Positions 51,524 to 64,000 are shown, counted from the first letter of the stretch. The stretch: 64,000 nucleotides of DNA from Didymodactylos carnosus (GCA_905250885.1 CAJNOQ010000075.1:1-64000); one strand, 5' to 3'. Program-made: numbers and translations. The notes: generated by a model not told the origin, from the sequence alone.

Positions 51524-54500
51524 TTAGCTAAGTTTATCACTCCAAGAAAATAGTCCCCGTAACACAAGACATTGATTAATATCTTCCTCGTCTTTTGGAC
51601 GATAGTATGGTTCTTCATCTCCATGATAGATGAATGGAAATCTTAATATCCATATGGCGTCTTCTGTTAACATTAACGGTTGTGAATAACTTGGAAAGAA
51701 AGTCGGAGACGTTGGATTTGGAACTACTTGTGGTCGCAAGACACACTGAATAGGACCATTTGGTGTAACCTAAGAAAGAATATTGTTAGTTTAAGTTTTA
51801 TAAATAAAAAAATATCCGAGCTCTTATTTTTACATAAATTTTTTCTTGTCAAAATAACTTACAATAATTGCTCTCATCAATTGTGCCCACACTCGTGTAC
51901 CACTATTCAAACGACACGAACAAGGTGTATATAACGGCATATCGGATCTAACTAATTTTTGACCATCATCCTTAAAAACCAAATATAAAGTCAGTGAAGA
52001 TTTTTGAGAAAACAAAAAAAATGACTGATTGAGAACCATACTCACTTTCACTCCTCCATTAGGACCAACTCGAACAACATGATTTGGAGACGAACAAATA
52101 AATCTATGACCTCGTGGACATTCATATTCACAACCAATGTACACGCGAACGTTAACATCCCAAATTGTATGTGCATTCGATCCTGACGTTCCATAACCTT
52201 TGAATGGATAAAAAAAGAATTTTTTGATGTGGAAGTGACAATTTCGTTTTCTATGTTGAAATTTAAAAGTTTTATCACAACAAATACGATATTTGATGTC
52301 GCTTTCCACACTTTACCTCGTCTATCTACGCCGGCTTGTGGTTTTTTTCCACGATTACGATAATTTCGTTCACTATACGGATTAATATCCCATGGAACCA
52401 AATGGTTTAAGTTAGACAAAAATCCTGGCTGTTGAATTCCTACAAAATAAGACCAATATAACATCAAAATTTATTCCATTCTTTGGAGAAAAAAAAGAAA
52501 AGTTCACCTTTCGTTGGCGAATAATCTGTTGCTCTTCCAATACAACATAAACTCCACGAACTAAATTTTGGTAATAGACCTGGAGGACTTTCCGAATGAG
52601 TCATTCCTTCCAGGTATTCTGTCGTACTAACTAATTGTTCATCAGGTGTTTCTAATGCCGCTTTCATCCATTCTAAAACAAGAAAGAACATTTGTTTTAT
52701 ATACAAAAATTCAATATAAAATTTATATACCATTATTATTGGTATCTCCCTCTTCTTTTTGTTCAAATTTTTCGCCTTCAATGGCTTGCTCTTTATAACG
52801 CTGCTTTCCGCCAACAATAAGATCAGAAGGTGGCGAAAACATATTGATTGATTTTGTTTGACCTAAAAGAAGAGAAAAACAAATGAAATGACAATTGACA
52901 TATAATAAAGATAAAAATAAACATACTCAATTCAGAAGCGACACTTAAATCGATTAAATTCGATGAGTTATGTTTTTTCTTCTTCTTTTTATTACCTAAA
53001 AAATGAAAAAATGTAAAAAATAATTTAATTATAGCAAGTGAAATGCATTAAAGAGTAGAACTGCCTTTCTTTTGTCAACCTACCAGCTTTCGCATTTGTT
53101 GTTGTACCACGAAATATCGGAAATTCAAAGTAGATTGGTTTAGTTGACAGCATTTTATTCACTTCTTGATAAAACTCATAATTAGCATCCTAGAACGATA
53201 TTGCAATATATCGGATCACTTCGCCTCCTGTAAAATCAAATAAACGAACCTTCAAATCAAATGGATCTTCTCGCTCTTGAAGAATCTGACCACAATTACT
53301 GGCTGAAAAAAATCCAATCTAAATGAGCATAGACATTGTTAATAAATCGTAAATTAGGATCAGACAATAACATATCTTACTTTACTATTATGTGCTTTAA
53401 CAGGAACATGATCTGTATCGATACCAAATGTTGATTCACCGGGCACACGGTGTAACTAAAATAAACAAGCTAAATTTTTGTCTTGAAGTTTTATAATACT
53501 TTTTTAAAGAAAGAACTTAAAGAGTACACAAACATTTCGTCCATTGGAAATGATAATACATAGTATAATAGGAGTTAAAAAACAAAGTATTTTAAAGTTT
53601 GTGAGAAAACCTATCACTTTTGTTGAAGAAAAACAGTTTGCAAACATGTACTTTGAAATATTTGAGAATTCTCAAATGTACACTTACTTCATTCTTGCAT
53701 GGATTTCCAGTAAGAGAAATTGCTTCACACAATTGTCGTGAATCTTTCCATAATTTTGTACATTCCTCAATTAATTGTTGAACATAACGCTTATAACATG
53801 CTCCTCTCGCATAGGTTTCAAAATATTCACAACTTTTTGCCAACTAAAATTATAAGATAAAGGATCTTTCTCTTTATTTTTAATTTTCACTAATAACTTA
53901 CTCTTTGCTCATGATAAATTCTTGTGTATCTTGGGGGTAGTCCTTCTTCGTAGTGTTTAATAGCCATGGGTAAAAATTTTCTGCATCGTGCTTCAGAAAG
54001 TTTTCCATCTGGATCAATATTGCTTTTCAATATATTTAACGGTTGTTTTAGTCGTTGATTTTTTGTATCTTGTGCAAACATATCTTTTAGACCATTGAAT
54101 AATTTCAACCATGTATAATATGAACATAATTCAAAATGTATTTTAGGTGAATCACGTGATCGTGAATGATTAAGCCAAACTCCATCGTTAGTCCATCCAT
54201 CGAGTAATGCTAATTCAATATGTTTGAATAAAAAACGTTTGAACGACTTACAATCATCTTGATGATAATTGGATGCGCCAGAAGTTGTAGAAGGTGAATA
54301 ATCAAATGAACGAATATTATGGTTACTAGCTAAATAGAGTAACAAATTAACATTTAAACGAGAAGTATCACACTCGATACATACCAGATTCTTTTGTTTG
54401 TTTAACAAAACCTTGTAAAATACTTAATAATTGTTGTGTTTGTCCAATAGATTCCTTATAGGAACGATGGATAAATACATAGGGTTGATTTGCTCCAATA

Positions 54501-55614
54501 CAGAACAATGATGTATTACTAAAAATACATTAAATAAACATCATTTAAAGCGACATAATGGCAGTTGCAAGACTGCTAGAAACTATTCATTTTTTCTATA
54601 ATTCTAAATTGAACCAGTTTATGCTAAAAAAAGGATCTTTAGTAGTAATATAATGTATCGTTAGAGACCCTCAGATACGATCATGAAATAAACTGACACT
54701 ATTTGAAATAAAATCAAGAAGAATTTCTGTTGTTGTTAACATACGTATTATTCGTTATAATGTAAGCACTTCTTAAAACATTATATATTAACTCTTCTAA
54801 TTGCTGAGCCATTATCTGAATATAAGCAAAAACATTTGTTATATTAAACAGGCAAAAAAACAAGTGATATAAATGCTTACCTACCGCCATTTTTTCTTCT
54901 TGATCACTCATCGCATCTTTATACGGGTATTCGAAAACAAACAATACTCGTGGAATGCATAAACGATTCTCATTTAATATTTCTTTTGATAAATTTGGAA
55001 TATTTAAATTACGAATACAGTCTGTTATTGACTGTTTTGTTTTATATCTTAATGTTTCAATAATACGAAAAAATCGAAGATAATTTACATCAAATGTACA
55101 CGATGGATGAGAAATCTAAATAAGAAATAAATATGTCAAAATCTAGTGAATTACCAGTGGAAAAGTCAGACACAATACGAATATAAAATTTTCTTGGTCA
55201 ACTTACAATGATAATATGTGATAATAAGAAGCAGATCAAACATTTTTTCATAAAATTTGCTTGTTTTTCTTCCCATAATTGATTGAATGATCTAATCGAT
55301 GTTTCACCATCGTTATCCTGATCATCCGTCTCATTAATTTTGTTCATTAAATTCAATAGACAATATGTATCATGAAATGAAATTAAATGTAAATAAATTG
55401 TATTATTCAATTTGTCGTAATAGAATTCATAATCGTCCGTCAAAAGCGATGATTTTTGATTAGAGTTCCGTCCGTTTTTAAATACACTAGGCATTTGTAA
55501 TAAACTATTGAGTTTCCAAGATTTACATTGATTGTCGATTAACGAACTTTTCCCGATTAATGAAACAATACATAATTGGGTTTCTTTGCCGCTAAGTCCA
55601 GTGGTATCAACCAT
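51524..55614 (-). CDS. SMG8: SMG8, nonsense-mediated decay regulator of SMG1 kinase
   Basis: Sixteen exons join in phase to 890 codons (human about 991): 55614-55207, 55115-54885, 54815-54745, 54518-54385, 54329-53902, 53843-53688, 53455-53381, 53318-53250, 53189-53084, 52995-52927, 52862-52731, 52672-52508, 52439-52317, 52197-52046, 51970-51863, 51769-51524. Family landmarks in order: an N-terminal G-like core (IVSLIGKSSLIDNQ); FLLSHIIIISHPSCTFDV; KLSEARCRKFLPMA; a cysteine/His stretch ending CGQILQEREDPFDLKDANY (human CGRKQAPRDDPFDIKAANY); STTEYLEGM with GLLPKFSSWSL; LVPWDI; GCEYECPRGHRFICSSP; SDMPLY; WILRFPFIY; VLRGLFSW. SMG8 with SMG9 binds and restrains SMG1, which phosphorylates UPF1. 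The variable acidic linker before STTEYLEGM is shorter than in vertebrates. The start is the first ATG that gives the conserved N terminus. Confidence 0.95.
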
Positions 55615-56719
55615 AATGAAAGTAAAATAAAATTTAAATACAAAATCTAGAAAAAGAAAATGATTTGGATTATCGGATATATACCTTCTCCATCTTTCGT
55701 AGAACATTCTCTTAAAAATTGTGTTGCAGCTGTTAATAAAACGTCTTAGTGTATACTTTTCCTGCAACTTATTTTGATGATTTTTATTCATTTTTAAGAC
55801 ATACTCTGTAGATTCTACACCATAGAGTTTCGAATAACAATGTGTACGTAAACTTTAAAGCTTCGAAATACGCTTCATAGTAGGCTTTGCTGAGAAAAAA
55901 CAAAGCGTATACTGTACATTTTGTTTTTATCAAAAGAATTTTGGTTGATTTAGACAGAATGATGTTTATCTGTTGACTGAAGACTCGTTTTTGTATAAAC
56001 GAAGGAAGAACAGACAAAATAACGAGAATTTGTCAACAACTGCACCGAAAGTTTCTCCACTAAAATGTTCTACTCATCGTACACTTTATGGAAAAACAGA
56101 ATGTACATGTACACCTAGCAAGAAATTTCCATTAGAAACGCTGCTACACCAAACATAGCTAAACAGACAACATTTAGATTTCTGAGTGTTCATAATACAC
56201 AACTTCTGTAAGAGTGCGTAGTAGTACACACCAAAGTGACTATTAAAAGAACGCTAGCAGATGATCGTTTTTTTCTGGTCATGGGAAGAGAATGCTTGTA
56301 GGGCTCTTTGTAATAAAGATAAAAACATAAATAAATAACTGAAGATGACAGCTCTTCCAGTCAGGTAGTAGCGCTTTCACTTCTCAACCGAATTGTTTAT
56401 TGTGTTATTTACAAGGGCCGATTTTAGTTTTTTATAACCTTTTTTCTTTCTTGACCGTTTTGCTTTGACTTTATTCCATTGATTGGCTGACTGTTTTAAA
56501 GTATGAATTACACTTTGAAATGGTTAAAATGAAACAAATGTAAAGTTTTTTGTAATGATATCGATCGTATTTGCTAAGAAACATTAAAACACGTGGCTTG
56601 ACTGGAAACGCTACAGAAAAGCAGAAATAGAGGTCGCTATAAATTCGGGTAATCAAAGTCGAACAAATTATTTGTTTATAACTAACTAACTAACTAACTA
56701 AGACTTTATTAAACTACTA
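55615..56719. other. SMG8 promoter side and spacer
   Basis: No convincing exon. A (TAAC)n short repeat (AACTAACTAACTAACTAA) lies at about 56681-56700. Confidence 0.4.
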
Positions 56720-57180
56720 TCCATTTCAAAATATAAAGGCTACGTGTATTTTTGGAATAATTTGAATGAAAAACACTAGAGATCTTTGGTTTTCAGATTA
56801 TGAAAGAGAGCACCCGGGGACATAAGTCTATGCTAAAATGAGCCCTTTCCGACCGTACTACCATGGTGTCCCTTTCAAAAAAAATGTTCGAGCCTGCCAT
56901 TCCAAAAATCCTTATAGTGAAGTACTGCTCTAAAAACATACGGATATAGAATCGATGTCGCTCTACAATCTGTCGCAAAGCTCACATCTCCATCTACCGT
57001 GGTTCGGACGCTACAGGCAATCTTCAGGGGCCTGTCTACCGACTAAACCTGAACTCGGAGAATCATAAAAGTACATGGTATATAGGCACGCTGATAACCG
57101 TAGCAATGTTTGTTTTGTTGTCCGGATAAAGAAAACTGCAACGGACAGGATTTTCAGAAAATATGATTTTTTCACTGTGA
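56720..57180. repeat. Diverged relative of the 41570-42421 foldback element
   Basis: The stretch beginning CTACTATCCATTTCAAAATA and followed by TTTTTGGAATAA resembles the left arm of the element at 41570 (CTACTATCCGTCCCAAAATA, TTTTGGAATAACTC). Later parts share GGCATTCC/GACAGG-type words. A matching inverted arm is not evident, so this is probably a worn or truncated copy. Confidence 0.4.
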
Positions 57181-57849
57181 CAATACTAAGATAAAAAACC
57201 TTATAGCGCCTTCGTTTCTCAACCGAATTGCTTCAAATTTTAAAAATAAGCTTAGTTTGTAGTGTTCCATTACATTACAAGCAGAGAAGCGCAGAAAACT
57301 AAATAGTACCTTTGGAAGGTTTTTCAGAAGATCATTAAAGATCTTCACGTGCAATCTCAGTAGGAAAATAAATTTTATTCTTCTTAAACTGCACAGTAGG
57401 TGGAACTGATAGTAAGTGAAAAATAGAATGGATCCATTATCTATGTGACATTATAGAAGCAGCCATTGGGATTTCAGGAGAATTTACATATTCATTATCA
57501 GCCGATTCGTTCCCAGAGTTTGAAGATCATTTATGGAGATACAAGATTAACTGGACTGCTGTGTTTAGAACATAGTTCGATAAACAGGTAATGCCCGATA
57601 GTCATCGACTTGGGAAACATATCTTTAACGTTCTAATGACATACTCCAAAGATGGAGTCAACTCCCATTACTGAAACAAAAGAGTATTGATATATTCATT
57701 CAATTATTTTTAAAACATCAAATGAATTTAAACAATTATCTTAATAAAAAATTGCCAATTAATCGCGAGTAATTGGCAAAACCGGCGAATTATTGACGAT
57801 TTTCATGGGAATCTGGCATTATGTGTGAGAAGAAGGAGTGATAATGGAC
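57181..57849. other. Non-coding spacer
   Basis: Nothing recognisable; stops in all frames. Confidence 0.4.
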
Positions 57850-58605
57850 GAGGCTTTTTCTGTGCACGGTTTTTTCCAAAACTATGCATGATTTGGTGTT
57901 TTCCGTGCACTAAAAAATCTTTTGACATTTTTGTACACGGTTACAGAAAGGTGCACAGGAAAAGGCAGAAATACGCATGGGGATGTTTTTGTGCACGGTT
58001 TTTGAAGAACGGGGTTAATCTATACCCTATTGTTTGATTATTAAATTATTTCATTTTGAGAATTAAATAATACACAAACTTGAAAACTACATTTTGGATA
58101 CATTCTACATGACGAACAACGATATGTAACTTTAATGCCATCTTTCACATTTTCCGCTCGAAATTTTGATACATTGTTATGATTTAAATGAACATCCAAA
58201 TCAACTTTTTGTAAATATTTATTAACAAAACTCCGAACTTTTCTTGACATAATTTTTGTTTAAAGAAAAAATATTTAGAGTGTTTTAAGAACTGTGTGGG
58301 TTGAATTAATTCTTAGAGAGATGAACTTCACTCTACACCAATTTTTAAGATTTATCATACATTTCAGTCAATATGTCTCGTTTGTATTAAACGACATGTC
58401 CGTTCATAAATCATCTTATTTGTTCAGGTCATCTGCATATAAAACGAAAATATCTTTTACTCGTTGAGAAACCATGCACAAAAACGTCTCCGTGCACATT
58501 TGTCTTTTTTCCGTACATCTTTCTGTAACCGTGCACAAAAATGTCAAAAGATTTTTTAGTGCACGGAAAATAGCAAACTGTGCACAAAAAACATTTTTCC
58601 CAGTG
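57850..58605. mobile_element. TIR element carrying a small zinc-finger-like ORF
   Basis: Arms at about 57850-58000 and 58472-58605 are inverted copies (shared core TTTTCCGTGCACTAAAAAAT, then CTTTTGACATTTTTG and GGTTACAGAAAG). GTGCACGG words recur many times in each arm. The interior (58010-58470) is unlike the arms and carries a 69-codon minus-strand ORF. This could be a deletion derivative of a larger DNA transposon. Confidence 0.75.
58041..58250 (-). CDS. Short FLYWCH/MULE-like zinc-finger fragment
   Basis: A 69-codon frame starts MSRKVRSFVNKYLQKVDLDV and contains VTYRCSSCRMYPKCSFQVCVLF. The Cys spacing and the YRC...CxFQ pattern resemble the N-terminal zinc-binding region found in FLYWCH proteins and in MULE-type transposases. 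It lies between the inverted arms of the element at 57850-58605. No transposase catalytic domain follows. It may be an intact small ORF, an exon, or a remnant; the family assignment is tentative. Confidence 0.4.
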   Translation of the reverse strand: MSRKVRSFVNKYLQKVDLDVHLNHNNVSKFRAENVKDGIKVTYRCSSCRMYPKCSFQVCVLFNSQNEII

Positions 58606-60588
58606 ATGGTGCTGTACGACAACATGAAACAACTTTTGTGTTGAAGTCTCTCTCTTGATTCGAGTGATCAAGTGACACTTAAAGACTGTGAGAATCAATT
58701 ACTTGGCTCAAACATGACATCACGTTATGTAAGAGCACCGTATGATCGTCACTAATTTCTCTTCACAAATGTAATGTATGAAGAACAAAGTGGTCATCTC
58801 GAAGACTCCTGCCTTCACGATCTGCAGGCAGACACCACAAACATCAAGAGCACTTTGTCCAAGATGTGAGAGGGTCTGACAATCATATTTATTATAGTCA
58901 AGATTGTGAAGGTTAACTTCTTCAATATTTGAAGTGGAAACATTTTAACTGTTTCTCCTTCCGTGTGTCAACAATAGTCATCACATGCCCACGAACAATC
59001 AACTAAGGAAAAACATCGAAGTTCTAGATGATGATCGAAGTCTATCATGATGATTCATGGTAACCATGGTGGAAGATGTCAGAAAACTGTGTGACCTTGT
59101 TTTCGACAAATTGAGACTAATCAAGACATAGGCTTCTTTCAAATTAAGATCAAAATGTAAAAATCACTGTTTTGCTAGGATATCATCTTCTTTCCGAATA
59201 ATCGAATTGTACGCATTACAAATTGTCTCATTCTATGATTTCACTGAAGTTGGCTACCTTGTACAAATACAAGTGAGTGTTTACGCTTTGCCACTATCAC
59301 CAAAGGTTGTAAGTATCATTTGATATAATGATGATTTAACAACAGCTAAAAATAGGAGAGTAAATAGTACTTAGTCAACGTACGAATGCTATAGAGAAAT
59401 TCAAGATGTTGCCCGAAGACATCATTAAGTAAGTCGTTATAACATACAATTTCAATTAAGATTAAGAATCGCTGATCATTATAGTCTTCCTGTTTTGTCC
59501 TATCTCAAAGGTTTTTGTACGTAAACGAAAGCTTTTCGTTTATATCATCTTAATTCTAAGAACAAATGATTCATAGGTCGTCTAGTATTTCGGGATTGGG
59601 TTTGTGCGGTTTAATAAAATAACCCAAATTTTTACAACAAAGAGTTTGTTCGCGAGAATAAATTCATACAATACATCTATTATTTTGCGTTGATCAGTCA
59701 TGATACATGATTATTATTTACACAGATTGTTTCATTGATAATTACTTACTTGTAAAAGAGAGAAAGGAACAACATTTATCTAGCCTCATTTACTTTGTTA
59801 TTCTAACAGCTGCAACTTTTTCAAAAGGAATAGAACACTTGAAGAGAAAAATAAAAAGAAACTTGGAAATCAACAAGGTAAAAGAAACTAAACGCGTACG
59901 ATTTATTAATGTTTTTACGTGTGTATGTGTATGGATGATGTAAATATTTTTATATAAATTTTTTCATTCCTCTGTCCGGTTAGCAATGAAGAGAGGAAAA
60001 AATAATAGAGAAACACATAGTTAAAAATACAGATAATGCGATAAAAATGTTCATTTTTAAAACTTGCAAGAACACATACACAACAGTAAGACAAAAAATA
60101 ATCATTGGAACATTCTAAGAAAAAAAAGAAAAAAGAAACGAAAGATAGAAATGATTTTCAAGATATGAGTAAAAGTTCTTTTGAGATTTGCTCAACGTAC
60201 AAAATACGATTAATCAGACTTTTTTCCAACTTCAACAAAATAACACTAAAACTAACACGATTCTAGGTCATTTTACAGGATCTTTTTGTTCTAAGAGAAT
60301 TGTAAGACACGTACGCATTACATGGTGAGAGAGAGAGAGAAGGAACAACACAATACAACAAATAATAACAACAATAATAATATGATCAATCCTGTTATGA
60401 TATAAAAAAAAGGAATGACCATAATAACGAGATGTTTACTGTTCACTTTGATTTTCTTCTTTCGACAAACAGTGAATAAGTCGCTTTGTCGAATATATAT
60501 GTAATATGAAATATTGTGTTAATACGGAGAAAAAAAAATGTAGGACGAGTGATCATTGGTTTCTTCATAGGCTGAAACGATTGTCTTA
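58606..60588. other. Spacer and 3' UTR of the syndapin gene
   Basis: No exon-like sequence. A GA microsatellite (GAGAGAGAGAGA) lies at about 60328-60341. The last several hundred bases are probably the syndapin 3' UTR. Confidence 0.4.
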
Positions 60589-63500
60589 TCAAACAGATTC
60601 TACGTAGGTTGCGGGATAAAGTCCTGTTCGATTATTGATACGACCTTTACACCATCCTTTAATTTACAAAGATAGAAAAACGCATTATTAATAGATGAAA
60701 AACGAAGAGAAAATAAAATTTAAAAAATACCTTGATCATCTTCGTCCTCAAGTTTAGTAAATAGATCGCCTAAAATTAAAAAAATTTTAATTAGTCCTTT
60801 TTTCCATAATATGAGGGGGCAATTCTTACCTTGTTTGAATGAAAGTTCGTCTTGTTCTTGTGCATCATAATCATACAGTGCTCGAACAGTGACACCTTCA
60901 GACATATGCGATGATGTTTGCGGTGGCAAAGATTCATCTTCATCATCATCATAAAACGGATTTACCGTTTGTGGATAGGATGGAGTTTGTTGAATTGACT
61001 GATGTTGTTGTGGCAAAGATGATTGTAATGATGAATTTCCACCACCATTGGTGGTTGAATAAGCCGGACTACAATAAAAATAAAGAAAAATGAATAAAAA
61101 ATGAATCTAATTCTATCTCTTAACACTGATATTGCATGCAACAAAACATGAAATCATGCAAATAAGCGTATAGAATATATTTGAAAGCAATATATAAATA
61201 GAGGAAAACAATTTTTGAGCAATCAAAGCAAGATTGTTTCATTTCTATTTTATACAAAGACTTTAACATGCATAAAAATCAACTCAATTTAATACGAAAA
61301 GTACACACATACGCACTCACTCACGATAAAATAAATAAGAAATGAACTATGATAGAATTTAAAGATGTGAGTAATTGTAATTAGTACACAATCTCTGTGA
61401 CAAACGTTGTTAGAAAATGGTTTAAAAGCGACGTATCACAAAGAAAAAAATAATCGTAAGTAACAATTTTTCATAGCCAAAAGACTAAAAATACCGATTA
61501 TTTTGCGTTGATGCAGATGGCGACTCAGATGAGGCAGATGATGAAACACTATTGTCATCGAAAGGATTTTTTTCATCCGGATACTTTGGAGAAACTGCCT
61601 GTGCAGTTTGTGCTGTCACAGTTTTAGTGCTAAAATCGAGAAAGATAATAGTAGTGTGAAATAGGTGTGTATGTGTGTATTTATGTTTGAAAATAAATTT
61701 TATGACAAAGAATACAACATGAAGACGCACATTGACCACTGTTTACTAACAAATAGACATACTCTTCATTGGACCACGATGCCCAACCTGTGTTAGGTTG
61801 CGGTATCGTATCCGTATTCATATAGGATGATAGTGGATTTGTTGTCATATTAGCAGAACCATGATTAGTCCCACTCAGATAAGGTGATGATGGTGTTGAG
61901 GATGATATACACGGAGAAAAATCTCCTTCATTGAATGCAGCATTACTGAAAACGCACAATATTAGAGTTTTTTTACTACATATTGAGAAGCTACTAGTAA
62001 AACTAAATGTTTAACTCGACCACGAGTGGATGTTTTTTTTCGATTATCGATAATCGGAGTCAATTAAAATTGTAAATGCGAAAAATAATCACACTATATG
62101 ATCAAATTATTACTAAACTTGTTTGATACAAGAATATTTATAAACCTGTTGATTAAAAATTAATATATTCTCCATTATCAATCTCAGATCATTCTCATCG
62201 AAGCATACGAATTTATAACAAGCTCAATAATTGTAAATTATGCAAATGAAAGTACTCACTTTACGGAAGCACGACCATAACTTTCATTTGAAGATGTTGT
62301 TGACAATTGCTGACCAACAGATGTTGTCTGATTTGGTCGAATTGCCGTCATTATAACGGGATCTTTTTCAATATCACCTTTTCCACGACGAGATAACGTA
62401 CGATTAGTTTCTGAATATTCCTAAATTGAAAAAGAGAAGAAAAAAAAGATAATAAATAATTTTAATTATTCAATGTATTCTAAAAGTGCAGCACATCAAC
62501 AGAAGATTTTAATCTAAATAGCAAAATAGTACAACTATGTTCGTGTTTTTGTGATTTAATATTCCGTACCCAAAGAACTAGTTGTTTCACAGTATAGAAC
62601 AGTTCACCTCCCACATTAAGAAGTTAAATTTAGAATAATATGGTGTATGTCTTTAAAAGCATCAAAGAATAAGTGAGCATGACTAGAGAAAAAAGAAATG
62701 GCAAAAGAAGCAGCAAAATAAAAAATAAATCCCAGAAAAATAGAAAAAGTATATGAGAGAGAGAGAGACAGAGAGAGAAGTATATGTGTATAATAAATAA
62801 ATAGATAATTTTTGCTCTATTCAATGTTTACTAATATGTGCATAAAGTCTAATATATCTGTTAGCATCTGTTAATGTTATGTATTTTACTTCTTGATCAG
62901 TTTTAATTCCATTTATTGTTGTTGTTGTTGTTGTACTTGCCAAATCACGAACTCTTGTTACAGCTGCATAAGCCATTTGTCCTGTTCGACGTATTGAACG
63001 TCTTATTGTTGCATATGAATCAATTAATACTCGATTATCATACGATGATAAATGAATGGTTGGATGACGTAGATGTAAACTACGTTGACTAACAACGTTT
63101 GATAAATGTACTTTGGATAAACGCTTCTTATTTCTCTCATCAATATCACAGTTATTGTTTGTACCGCTATTATTCCTATGGTTATTATTTCCATTACAAT
63201 GGGAGCAGTATGTAGTGGTTGTTGATAAATGTTTATTGTTATGATTGAGTGTAGCTGATTGAGATGGAAGACGATGATGATTCATCTCGGAAAATACGTG
63301 TACATGATCCTATTAGTTATTATTAATTGTTATTTATTGAAAAAAAAAGAAGGAATAAGGCATCAATAATACTATGCAAATGCGCACAAAATAATTAATT
63401 GTTAAAAGACAAAGTGTTTAAAGAAATAAGCTAAAAAATTATAATCTTTTGGGGACTTTATGTCAGCAGAGAGAAAGTGCATTTCTGAGTGTGAAAGAAA

Positions 63501-64000
63501 GAAAATCAGGAGAATAAGAGATGTGTGTGCATGTGTGTTTGGATAAAAAGCAAATTTATCAAAATGAAGAAGATGACTACGGACAAAAGATAAAAAGTAT
63601 TTATTTCTTACTTCGAATATTGGCCAATTCATTTTCATTCCTGCACCATTAGTATCTGACCACACTCTCAGATCTGTATCCGCATCCATACTTTTTATTG
63701 ATTGAGAAAATTGTTGAACTATAGTTGGTAATCTATAAACAAGATAAAAATCATAAAAGAAAAGTGATTTGAAATTTAGAAACTAGAGTGTAAAATATGC
63801 TTATTTTTATAATTATTTACTTACTGAGGGCGACTACTTAAATCGAGACATTTTTGAGTTTTACCAATAAAATCTCGAAAACTAGTTAAACGATCTTTTT
63901 CGAAAGCTTGACATCTCATAAATACCTACAATGAAATAATAATATTATAAAAATTTATATTTCATTAATATTTTGTTTAGTATACTTCATTCATATCATC
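60589..64000 (-). CDS. PACSIN: Syndapin/PACSIN, F-BAR and SH3 protein (5' part beyond window)
   Basis: Nine visible coding exons: 64000-63986 (partial), 63925-63825, 63732-63612, 62420-62260, 61945-61763, 61629-61495, 61068-60830, 60769-60731, 60656-60589, all joining in phase. The first pieces are the end of the F-BAR domain (NEVFMRCQAFEKDRL; SDTNGAGMKMNWPIFE, compare PACSIN STSGPGMPMNWPQFE). Then EYSETNRTLSRR matches PACSIN EYSPELNHTITRR. A linker follows with WASWSNEE and two NPF motifs (EKNPFDDN, VNPFYDDDEDE), which in the family bind EHD proteins. The C-terminal SH3 domain has VRALYDYDAQEQDELSFKQG, LTKLEDEDDQG-type and WCKGR...GLYPATYVESV. Syndapins bend membranes and link dynamin and N-WASP to endocytosis. 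The linker is longer than in vertebrates. Confidence 0.95.
62755..62782. repeat. GA microsatellite
   Basis: A run of GA dinucleotides with one C interruption inside the syndapin intron, just downstream of the candidate alternative last exon. Confidence 0.8.
62821..63309 (-). CDS. Candidate alternative last exon of syndapin (no SH3)
   Basis: Inside the 1.19 kb intron between MNWPIFE and EYSETN there is a 489-nt open stretch preceded by an AACTAATAG acceptor at 63310-63311. Joined to the GAA donor at 63612 it stays in phase, giving MNWPIFE-DHVHVFSEMNHHR and 162 codons in all to a stop at 62821. The sequence is not low quality: basic, His/Asn/Thr-rich, with RSIRRTGQMAYAAVTRVRDL and YITLTDANRYIRLYAHISKH. 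This would give an F-BAR protein without NPF motifs and SH3. Alternatively it is a separate small gene starting at the internal ATG (63285) or an exonised sequence. I do not recognise a domain. Confidence 0.5.
   Translation of the reverse strand, partial: DHVHVFSEMNHHRLPSQSATLNHNNKHLSTTTTYCSHCNGNNNHRNNSGTNNNCDIDERNKKRLSKVHLSNVVSQRSLHLRHPTIHLSSYDNRVLIDSYATIRRSIRRTGQMAYAAVTRVRDLASTTTTTTINGIKTDQEVKYITLTDANRYIRLYAHISKH

Noticed and set aside
58416-58698. 69- and 89-codon minus-strand frames with repeated CTE/FLCT words
   Set aside because: They are translations of the GTGCACGG-rich inverted arm, not a protein.

Overview
The window is AT-rich animal DNA. Genes are split by many short introns (mostly about 50-65 nt, GT...AG, often GTAAGT donors) and separated by AT-rich spacers full of foldback (inverted-repeat) elements. 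It codes for a serotonin-type receptor, an AUTS2-family protein, a motile-cilium protein and a syndapin, so the source is a ciliated metazoan. The intron size, base composition and Ser/Thr/Asn/Gln-rich proteins fit a bdelloid rotifer (Adineta/Rotaria type). That assignment is inference; no marker gene proves it.

Layout, left to right. 1-2700: two foldback elements and a degenerate tRNA-like sequence. 2718-3180 (-): a small secreted protein, with a possible secreted peptide facing away at 3517. 6511-10627 (-): a five-exon AUTS2/fibrosin-family gene whose exons join in frame to 1207 codons. 12966-14079 (+): TMEM9. 16364-17365 (-): EI24, intronless. 18025-20435 (-): PRPF3 in 14 exons, apparently lacking the N-terminal PWI region. 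21365-27532 (+): CFAP65 in seven exons, 1930 codons, head to head with PRPF3. 27965-29634 (-): a PKA-catalytic-like kinase with a 14-nt microexon. 31682-38499 (+): a type II membrane, mucin-like Ser/Thr-rich protein with near-identical internal repeats and one N at 38266. 44159-48740 (+): a 5-HT2-like GPCR with a 2.8 kb first intron. 51524-55614 (-): SMG8 in 16 exons. 60589 to the right edge (-): syndapin/PACSIN, cut by the window, with an in-frame candidate alternative last exon.

The genes do not form a pathway. They are unrelated cellular genes: chromatin (AUTS2), splicing (PRPF3), mRNA decay (SMG8), cilia (CFAP65), signalling (PKA, GPCR), membranes (TMEM9, EI24, syndapin) and surface (mucin). 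Exon junctions were placed by hand from splice sites and reading phase. For AUTS2, TMEM9, PRPF3, CFAP65, PKA, GPCR and SMG8 the summed exon lengths are exact multiples of three.

The spacers hold at least seven foldback or terminal-inverted-repeat elements (1-489, 1508-1720, 29889-30299, 33699-34188, 40728-41321, 41570-42421, 50262-50868, 57850-58605), one of which carries a small zinc-finger-like ORF. Two further arrays consist of short self-complementary words (AAGATCTTA-like). I saw no rRNA, CRISPR, intact transposase or retroelement polymerase. The most unusual points are the syndapin alternative terminal exon, the shortened PRPF3, the AUTS2 orthologue and the dense foldback elements.
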